A stretch of 64,000 nt of DNA, from NCBI GenBank assembly GCA_010671905.1, contig JAAHII010000001.1, positions 4,216,001 to 4,280,000 of the forward strand, read 5' to 3'. The stretch comes from Leptolyngbya sp. SIOISBB. Lineage in GTDB: Bacteria; Cyanobacteriota; Cyanobacteriia; Phormidesmidales; Phormidesmidaceae. A model generated the notes under the pieces. That model was not told the DNA's origin. It did no database searches and saw only the letters and a list, made by a program, of their open reading frames with translations. Position numbers and translations under genes: made by a program. Below are positions 56,649 through 64,000 of this stretch, one piece after another; within the stretch, counting starts at the first letter, position 1, and every line of letters starts with the position of its first letter.

Positions 56649-59600
56649 TTAAAACGTCGGGTCTAGCAAAAGGTCGGTCGCGGCAGTCGCGGCAAGCGCT
56701 GGGGCGAAGTGGTACCCCTGACCAAACTGACACTCATTTTTTTGTAAATAAGCCCAAACATCAGGATGCTCAATCCCTTCCGCAACCACTTCAAGATGAA
56801 GGTTCAACGCGAGGTGAATGATCGCTTTAACAATTTCATAATCGCGAGAATCCGCTTTTGGGGAATTGAGGGTGAGAATGAAAGACTTATCAATTTTTAA
56901 GACATTGACAGGAAATTGATGAAGATAACTCAAAGATGAATAGCCCGTCCCAAAACCATCCATGCAAACCTGAATATTCCTCACTCTAAGTTCTTGAAGG
57001 ATTTGGACTGTTAAGGTGCTGTTGGTAATTAAGACACTCTCAGTAATTTCTAATTTCAGATATTGGCCACCTAAATTAGCACTGGCTAGGGCCTGATCAA
57101 TTTGCTGAATGAGATCGGGTTGTGAAAACTGTCTTCCTGACAGATTTACACTAACTGTTAAATGTGAAAACTCTGTCCCCATTTGATGCCAATGACTCAG
57201 CTGCTCACAGGCTCGATTTAAGACCCATAAATCAAGAGCAGCAATCAAGCCAGTATCTTCAGCGGTTTCAATAAAGGCCTCTGGAAACAGTAAGCCACGG
57301 GTCGGATGTTGCCAGCGTACGAGGGCTTCAAAACCGATAATCTTGCTAGTCACTAGGGCCACAATGGGTTGAAAATAGAGTCTGAATTCCGCACGTTTAA
57401 TCGCGTGCTGCAAATCATACTCAAGATTCATTTTCTCTAATGCGATCGCATGCATGGAAGCATCAAAAATGACAAATTCACAGCCCTTTTTCTTCGCCTC
57501 ATACATGGCAATGTCGGCATTTTGAACAATCTGTTCCGGAACAGTGTGATGATGACTACTCAAGATAATGCCAATACTTGCCCGAATAAACACTTCGCGA
57601 TCGCCCAAAAGGATGGGCAACGCCAAAATGTTGTGAATGCGTTGCGCGACATCAGCCGCAAACTGTGGATCACCCAGGTCTTCTAGCAGAATGGCAAATT
57701 CGTCGCCCCCCAAACGAGCGGCAATATCGATATCGCGGAGACATTTTTTGAGTCTATCGGCCACCAGTTTCAGAAGCTGATCGCCCACCGTATGACCCAG
57801 GCTGTCATTGATTACCTTAAAGCGATCTAAATCTAAAAACAGTACGGCGAATTCAGTCAGTGGCGGTTCCGACGCTAGCTCGGAGGGCGCATACAGTCGC
57901 CGCTGATAGCGCTGCAGGGCGAGTTGCAAGCGTTCTAAAAATAAGGTGCGATTGGGAAGGCCAGTCAGACTATCGTGCAACGCATCGTGTCGCAGTTGAT
58001 TTTCCAACCGCTGACGCTGGAGGATTTCGGCTTGCGCCTGCTGATACAGTTCAGCCTGTTGAATGGCGATCGCTAGTTGATCAGCCACTTGCTTAATGAG
58101 AATTTGTTCTGGAGTAGTCCAGGAGCGTGGGGTCGCATGATGCACACAGAGAATGCCTCTGACGATCCCTTCGTGGCGAATGGCAACACTGAGCAAGGAG
58201 CCGATATTTAAGGACTGCACTAACGGCTGAAACGAGGCTAATTGAGCCTCGTTAGTGACGTCAGCAGTAGCTCGGGGAATTTCTTGAGCCAAGATGGATA
58301 GCACGTAGGAATTATCTTGCAGCGGTAACCGATGACCTGTCAGGTCTGCCATCTCTGGCGTGGCAGCACAGGCTTGATATTCAAAATATTCATCTTCATC
58401 AGCACACCTAATTACCACGCAACGACCCACCTGAAATTCTATGAGCAGTTTTTGAGTCGTACGAGTCATAATCTCTTCGAGATCAAGGCTATTACGGATA
58501 TCAGTGACGATCTCGTTGAGCACTTGCTCTCGTTGAGCGCGGATTCTGGTTTGGTGCAGTAACAATGCCTGTTGAATGGCAATTTCAACCTGATCAGCAA
58601 TTTGTTCGACAAAAGTGATTTCATCTGATTGCCAACACCGTGGAGCGCGACAATGATGCATACAAAGCAATCCCCAAAGCCGATGATCAATCACCAGAGG
58701 CAGCACGAGGTTAGCCCGGACTTGATAGCTCTTCAGCAAGTCACGATAGGCGGAGGAGATGTCAGCTGACTCAATATCGGTGATCTGAGTCATGTGCCCT
58801 TGACTGTAGTGCCCAACATATCGCGCAATAAATCGGAGATCAGGCAGGGTTTCACCCAGTACTGAGATCCAAGGCTCAATCACTGACTCAACCCTGATTG
58901 AGCCACTCCAGTCAGCGTTGAACTGGTAAATCAAAGCACGATCCGTCGCTAAAAATTCGCGGATGCCCACGACCGTGGAGTTGAGCACGGTGTCGAGGTC
59001 AAGGCTGCGGCGAATGTTGCCAGTGATATCGCGTAACAGTCTTTCCTGCTCAGCTTGTCGCTTGAGATGTTCTCGGGCCGTCACGACATCGGTAATATCG
59101 GTGGCCACTAAGCCCAGTAATTGAGGTTCGTCGGGGGGCGATAAGACAGGAAAGAGCACCGTTTGCAAGATCCGTTCGGCATCACCTTGAGTCACACGAT
59201 CTTCGACGACCATGGGTTGCTGGGTCGCGACCACTTGAGCGATGCGCTCCATATAAATGGCAACCGTCTCGGGAGGATGAATCTCATCCAGTCGGCGACC
59301 TTCGATCGCTGAGGCGGGCCGTTCCAAAAAGTCGGTAGTGTAAGGATTGACTTGTTGATAGCGCCCGGTCTCATCATAAAAGTTCAATAATGGCCGGAGC
59401 GTTTTGCATCAGTGCCTGCAATTGCTGATGGGCCTGAGCTAAGGCCAGTTCGGCTTGTTGGCGATCGCTAATATCGCGATTGATGCCAATAATCCGAATC
59501 GGTTGCCCCGCCTCGTCGCGAATCACATTAAAACAGGATTCGACGTGACGTACTTCGCCATCCATGCGGATGATGCGGAAATCAAATTTCGCTAAATTGC

Positions 59601-60630
59601 CTGTTGCTAAAGCGTGGTCACGACTGGCGCAATAAAGAGATAAATCATCTGGATGCACACATCCTTCACAATCTTGATACTTTCCCGTAAAGGCCGCTTT
59701 GGGAACGCCAAAGATTTCATGCATGCGCTCATCCCAGATTAAGCGATTGTCGGCCACAGTCCACTCCCAAATGCCCATTTGAGCAGCTTCTGTAGCCAGC
59801 ATTAAACGCTCACTAACGGCTTGGAGGTTAATTTCATTCTGTTTGCGATCGCTAATATCGCGATTAATACCAGTCAGCCGCTGAACGGTACCATCAGCGT
59901 TACGAATCACGAGCAGATGAGATTCGATATGGCGAACTTCGCCATTGGGGCAAACAATCCGAAATTCTCGCTGGACGCGGTTTTGATCGGCCGCGATGTC
60001 ATGATTACTAGTTTCAAGCAGGCCGCGATCGTCAGGGTGTACCTGGGTTAGCCAACTATCGTAATTCAAGGGTTCAAAGTGATGCGGATGACCATACATT
60101 TCATACATGCGATCATCCCAGATCAATAGTCCGGTTGACACATCGAAATCCCAGATCCCTAGTTGGGCTGAGTGGGTAGCCAGAGAGAGCCGCTGGGAGA
60201 GTTCATAGATATGGTTTTCGGCACGCTTGCGATCAGTAATGTCTTCGCCAACGCTGGTAACGCTAATGACCTCTCCGGCAGCATTGTGCTGCACAGTGTT
60301 ATTCCAGGCAATGAGACGGCGATCTCCACTCCGTGTCAAAATTTCATTTTCGTAAGTGGTAGGAAAATCTTGGTTATTGACAGTTTGCGTAAAAATTTCC
60401 TGGAGGGTTGGCCGAAGCTCCTTCGGCCAAAACAGCTCGCCCCCATTACGCCCTAATATGGCTTCTCGTTGCCAGTCAGTCAGAGACAAGAAAGCGTCAT
60501 TGCAAAACAAAATATTGCCCTGGGGATCGACCATGATGACAACCAGGGCAAGGGTTTCGAGCACGTTACGAAACCGCTGTTCAGAGCATTGGAGTTCTTG
60601 TGCGATTTGCTTGGCGTAATGGTATTTCAT
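56649..60630 (-). CDS. PAS-GAF-GGDEF-EAL cyclic-di-GMP protein, single-base frameshift
   Basis: Two adjacent frames form one protein of about 1,326 residues. The first ends LMQNAPAIIELL and the second begins FYDETGRYQQVN. Dropping one base of AAAA at 59378-59381 (TTTT in coding sense) yields APAIIELYDETGRY, a normal PAS core. Order: three PAS domains, the rejoined fourth PAS, two GAF domains, GGDEF (ARLGGDEFAILLED, with I-site RDID five residues before) and EAL (GFEALVRWQHP, LEITESVL, VLKIDKSF, VVAEGIE). The EAL loop reads DGFGTGYSS instead of DDFGTGYSS, so phosphodiesterase activity is doubtful. The first GAF lacks the bilin Cys. Confidence 0.82.
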
Positions 60631-61138
60631 CCAACCACCACAACGGCGGCAGTGATGTTAACAGCGCCGTCGGCAATGGTTTATTCAGCCCATGATAACC
60701 AGTGCAACCCCTAGCCGGTCAAGGTTCATCACTGGATTTTCCAGTAAGGGGAGATTGCCACAACCTGGCTGCAATTGGCTGACAGCATCTCGATGTTCTG
60801 GTGGCCAGAAGTCTCTATCAGTCAATGCTTCAAGCAGCTTTTTAACTCATTTACGGCATAAACATTCATCACAGAACATATTTACTGGAACCCAGCTTGA
60901 AGATTTAACACTGTATTAATTTTCGATATCTAGAAGATAGACAATATCGCAGAGGTGGAAATGAGGAGATCACCCTTACCGCAGTACAGACAGGAAACGA
61001 TAATAGCAGAGTGCGGCATGCAGAATGCGGAGTACCCTTCGGGAAGGACAAGTCCTACGGAAATGAAGGACCTCTCACGCAAGCGTTCTAGCCATCTAGA
61101 GTGTTCGAAGCACACTGCGGCTTGCTATACCCATACAT
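60631..61138. other. Intergenic region before the GGDEF/EAL gene
   Basis: Holds the promoter of the minus-strand signalling gene and the 3' side of the BaiN gene. GCATGCAGAATGCGGAGTA near 61015 and the palindromic CCCTTCGGGAAGG near 61036 look like decayed intergenic repeats. No gene is called. Confidence 0.35.
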
Positions 61139-62374
61139 TTATTGACTAGCTGCAATCGCCTGCCCCGCTAACCAACCCGTCGTCCACGCACTTTGAAAGT
61201 TGAACCCCCCGGTCACGCCGTCAATGTCCAGTACTTCTCCAGCGAAATAGAGTCCGGGACAGCGTCGACTTTCTAGGGTTTTGAAATCCACTTCGGATAG
61301 CTTTACACCACCGCAGGTCACAAATTCCTCCTTAAACACCCCTTTGCCCTGAATGGTGAAAGTGCCACGCGAGATTGCTACCACCAGCTGATTCAAGGCC
61401 TTTTTCGACAAATTAGCCCAGGTAACGGTTTCGTCGAGACCGACTTGCTGCACCCAGTAACGCCAAAGCCGTTTTGGCAAATCCAAAGGACCGTAATTCG
61501 CGATCGCCCGTTTTGGTACGGCTTGTTTTGCCGCTAGCAAAGTTTGGCGAATCTGTTCCCCAGTCATTGATGGCAACCAGTTCACCTGTAAGGTGGCTTG
61601 ATAATTAGCATCATGCAGCAGACGCGCCCCCCACGCTGACAGCTTGAGCACCGCCGGCCCACTCAATCCCCAATGAGTCACGAGCAAGGGGCCGGTTTGC
61701 GTCAAGGGTTTGGCCTCTGGTATCAGCAACTTAGCCTCTACAGGATCAACCGCTACCCCAGCTAAAGCCTGCAGAGCCTTATCCCGTACGTTAAAGGTGA
61801 ACAGTGAGGGAACTGGGGGCACTATCGTATGGCCCAATTTGGCCGCTAAACGATGACCTTGGGAACTGCTACCCGTCGCGAGGAGGAGGCGATCGCCAAG
61901 GAGCTGTGCCCCCGACTTCAACGTGACGGCAAAACCAGTGGACGTTTTCTCCACTTGGGTGACAGCCGCTGGCAGCCGTAACGTGACGCCGACTCGACGG
62001 GTCTCCCGCATCAGACAATCGACAATGGTTGCCGAGTCATCTGTCATGGGAAACATCCGCCCGTCGGCTTCGGTTTTTAACCGCACCCCTCGCCGCTTGT
62101 ACCAGGCCACCGTGTCTTGGGGTTGAAATCGCGTAAACGCCCCCCTGAGTGCCTTGCCGCCTCTTGGGTAATGCTGCACCAAGCGGGCGGGTTCAAAGCA
62201 GTGGTGCGTCACATTGCACCGTCCGCCACCCGAAATGCGGACTTTACTCAACGGTTTGACCGCTGCCTCTAACAGCGTGACGTGAGCGTGAGGGTTAGCT
62301 TCGGCACAGGCGATCGCGCCAAAAAAACCTGCTGCCCCCCCGCCCACTACGATGACCCGCAACCGCTCTGCCAT
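61139..62374 (-). CDS. BaiN/HI0933-family NAD(P)/FAD-dependent oxidoreductase
   Basis: The FAD dinucleotide loop VIVVGGGAAGFFGAIACAEA lies at residues 7-26 from the start used. The family signature VRISGGGRCNVTHH follows, and the C-terminal GVTGGFNFQSAWTTGWLAGQ is the FAD-binding closing motif. About 411 residues. The ATG at 62374 precedes the FAD loop by six residues; 33 more in-frame residues upstream look non-coding. The physiological substrate of this family in cyanobacteria is unknown. Confidence 0.9.
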   Translation of the reverse strand: MAERLRVIVVGGGAAGFFGAIACAEANPHAHVTLLEAAVKPLSKVRISGGGRCNVTHHCFEPARLVQHYPRGGKALRGAFTRFQPQDTVAWYKRRGVRLKTEADGRMFPMTDDSATIVDCLMRETRRVGVTLRLPAAVTQVEKTSTGFAVTLKSGAQLLGDRLLLATGSSSQGHRLAAKLGHTIVPPVPSLFTFNVRDKALQALAGVAVDPVEAKLLIPEAKPLTQTGPLLVTHWGLSGPAVLKLSAWGARLLHDANYQATLQVNWLPSMTGEQIRQTLLAAKQAVPKRAIANYGPLDLPKRLWRYWVQQVGLDETVTWANLSKKALNQLVVAISRGTFTIQGKGVFKEEFVTCGGVKLSEVDFKTLESRRCPGLYFAGEVLDIDGVTGGFNFQSAWTTGWLAGQAIAASQ

Positions 62375-62707
62375 GCCCCGTCCAAAATTCGCAGCCTTTA
62401 TCTTGTCACAGCCCCTCCCCAACGTTGAGGGCAACGCGATCGCGATTTGCCAACCGGCCTTAACCCCTGCCATCCACCTTACGGGCCAGGCATTTTGTTA
62501 AAACGGGATCAAACTTCTCAGTCAGTGATGGCCAAAATACTCACCATCAGGGGCTGATATTTTGTAAATCACGCGGTTGAGCAACCCAGGCAATAACTGG
62601 CAAAATGCCTCGCCCCTACCCCCTGATCCCCTCCTCTGATAGACTGAAAAATTGAGAGTGATCTGGTCAGACCTACGTAAATACGGCAGTTTTGGAGGAT
62701 ATGAGTC

Positions 62708-63748
62708 TTGTTAGAAACCACACTTGGTTTAGAAATTATTGAAGTTGTAGAGAAGGCAGCGATCGCGTCTGCCCGTTGGATGGGTAAGGGCGAAAAAGAT
62801 ACTGCCGACCAAGTCGCTGTAGAAGCCATGCGTGAGCGCATGAATCAGATTCACATGCGGGGTCGCATCGTGATCGGGGAAGGGGAACGCGATGATGCAC
62901 CCATGCTCTACATCGGTGAAGAAGTCGGTATCTGTACTCAACCTAATGCTAAAGACTATTGCAATCCCGATGAGCTGATTGAAATTGATATCGCTGTTGA
63001 TCCTTGTGAAGGCACTAATTTGTGTGCTTATGGTCAACCCGGTTCAATGGCCGTGTTGGCGATTTCTGAAAAGGGTGGTTTATTTCACGCACCTGACTTC
63101 TACATGAATAAACTGGCCGCTCCCCCAGCTGCCAAAGGTAAAGTAGACATTCGCAAGTCCGCTACCGAGAACCTGAAAATTTTGGCTGAGTGTCTCGACC
63201 GCTCGATTGATGAGCTGGTCGTCGTGGTCATGAAACGTGAACGCCACAATGAGTTAATCAAAGAAATTCGCGAAGCGGGTGCGCGGGTGCGCCTGATTAG
63301 CGACGGTGACGTTTCGGCAGCGATCTCCTGTGGCTTTTCTGGGACCAACATCCACGCTCTGATGGGCATTGGTGCGGCTCCTGAAGGCGTGATTTCGGCG
63401 GCGGCGATGCGCGCTATTGGCGGTCATTTCCAAGGCCAGCTCATCTACGATCCGGCGATTGTGAAAACTGGCCTTATCGGTGAGAGCAAAGAATCTAACC
63501 TCGCCCGTTTGAAAGAAATGGGGATTGACGATCCTGATAAGGTTTATGGCGCTGAAGAACTAGCTTGTGGTGAAACGGTTCTTTTTGCTGGCTGCGGCAT
63601 TACCCCAGGCAACCTGATGGAAGGGGTGCGGTTCTTCCATGGCGGCGCACGGACGCAGAGCTTGGTCATCTCAAGCCAATCGCAAACTGCTCGCTTTGTC
63701 GATACCATTCACATGGTTGATTCTCCTCAAGTGATTCGAGTCAAGTAA
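62708..63748 (+). CDS. glpX: Class II fructose-1,6-/sedoheptulose-1,7-bisphosphatase
   Basis: Dual bisphosphatase of the Calvin cycle in cyanobacteria. Segments: [38 protein letters not shown] (metal Glu), [20 protein letters not shown] (D-P-x-E-G-T metal site), [12 protein letters not shown] and [15 protein letters not shown]. The likely start is a TTG at 62708, with GGAGG nine bases upstream; the ATG at 62701 is out of frame and too close to the ribosome site. 346 residues, typical. Hairpins follow the stop. Confidence 0.94.
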   Translation: MLETTLGLEIIEVVEKAAIASARWMGKGEKDTADQVAVEAMRERMNQIHMRGRIVIGEGERDDAPMLYIGEEVGICTQPNAKDYCNPDELIEIDIAVDPCEGTNLCAYGQPGSMAVLAISEKGGLFHAPDFYMNKLAAPPAAKGKVDIRKSATENLKILAECLDRSIDELVVVVMKRERHNELIKEIREAGARVRLISDGDVSAAISCGFSGTNIHALMGIGAAPEGVISAAAMRAIGGHFQGQLIYDPAIVKTGLIGESKESNLARLKEMGIDDPDKVYGAEELACGETVLFAGCGITPGNLMEGVRFFHGGARTQSLVISSQSQTARFVDTIHMVDSPQVIRVK

Positions 63749-63768
63749 ATAAGTTAAGCGTGCTCATC

Positions 63769-63800
63769 GCTGAAATCACCAGAGTCCTAGTGATTTCAGC
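63769..63800 (+). terminator. Hairpin after glpX
   Basis: Perfect 11-bp stem GCTGAAATCAC/GTGATTTCAGC with a ten-base loop, 20 bases after the stop. No clear T tract. Confidence 0.6.
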
Positions 63801-63868
63801 TCACTTACTCACCCCCAACTCCCGATCGGTGCTCTATATCGATTGAGTTTCCTGGGTTTGTTTAGCAG

Positions 63869-63897
63869 AGTCAGGGATGTGGTCAACATCTCTGACT
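63869..63897. other. Second hairpin near the window end
   Basis: AGTCAGGGATG with CATCTCTGACT (10 pairs plus a G-U), loop TGGTCAA, followed by TTG. It may be a back-up terminator or part of the next gene's leader. No gene starts before base 64000. Confidence 0.4.
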
Positions 63898-64000
63898 TTG
63901 TGCTGTCAATGGTTTGAAATTGCAGCGATCGCGGCCCAGCGTGAGTTTGATAGATTTTTGTTGAGTTTTCTTGAGTCGGCCCCCTGTTATTCTTTACCTT

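Overview
This window comes from a cyanobacterium. It carries allophycocyanin alpha-B (apcD), Mg-chelatase subunit D (chlD), a Tab2-family factor, the dual class II FBPase/SBPase (glpX) and many GCGATCGC (HIP1) octamers. Gene content and intergenic style fit a Leptolyngbya/Phormidesmis-like lineage, but that placement is an inference. No CRISPR array, rRNA or prophage was seen. There is one tRNA gene, tRNA-Gly(UCC).

Layout: 0-5.4 kb holds a class III nucleotide cyclase, chlD and ribosome GTPase ylqF. 5.7-18.3 kb is an AT-richer surface-glycan island: an ABC exporter, a GT4 glycosyltransferase, three fucosyltransferase-like proteins, a two-domain protein ending in an FkbM methyltransferase, two sulfotransferase-type proteins, a GT8-like protein and a dead IS1634-type transposase. 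It probably makes or decorates a sulfated, deoxysugar-rich polysaccharide. 19.3-30.6 kb has gatA, two VOC proteins, an HD-like protein with an altered HD doublet, an RND efflux pair, a potassium channel and apcD. 31-37 kb has a flavodoxin, an Orn/Lys/Arg decarboxylase with a cupin, and egtC-egtB-egtD for ergothioneine. 37-48.5 kb has tRNA-Gly, enolase, a C39-like peptidase, a 7TM-HD phosphohydrolase, a peptidoglycan-binding protein, a YbjQ pair, a methylglyoxal synthase/lipid kinase fusion and an EF-hand protein. 48.9-64 kb has a DAHP synthase behind an unusual leader, glgP-tab2, small proteins, a radical SAM/Nudix pair, a very large PAS/GAF/GGDEF/EAL protein, a BaiN-type flavoprotein and glpX.

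The most interesting signal is the leader of the DAHP synthase gene (48.88-49.28 kb). It contains two tandem ribosome-mediated attenuators. Each has a short leader peptide with an aromatic run (FYFWFF and FWFFSFYFF), a stop codon lying in or just after a segment that can pair with the 5' arm of a following terminator, and a terminator with a T tract. The enzyme lacks the usual N-terminal allosteric domain, so control may have moved to the RNA.

The second pattern is six genes each broken by exactly one extra base. Five sit in a homopolymer (GGG, G6, GGG, G7, T4 on the coding strand), and removing the base restores a convincing family-like protein. The sites are in the ABC exporter, a fucosyltransferase-like gene, a small membrane protein, mgsA-lipid kinase, a radical SAM gene and the PAS/GGDEF/EAL gene. 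Systematic sequencing over-calls are the simplest explanation. These genes are annotated here as joined.

A diverged 120-bp repeat with terminal inverted repeats occurs twice in opposite orientation (19.0 and 48.6 kb). Two perfect 21-23 bp hairpins sit between convergent genes (16.4 and 45.1 kb).
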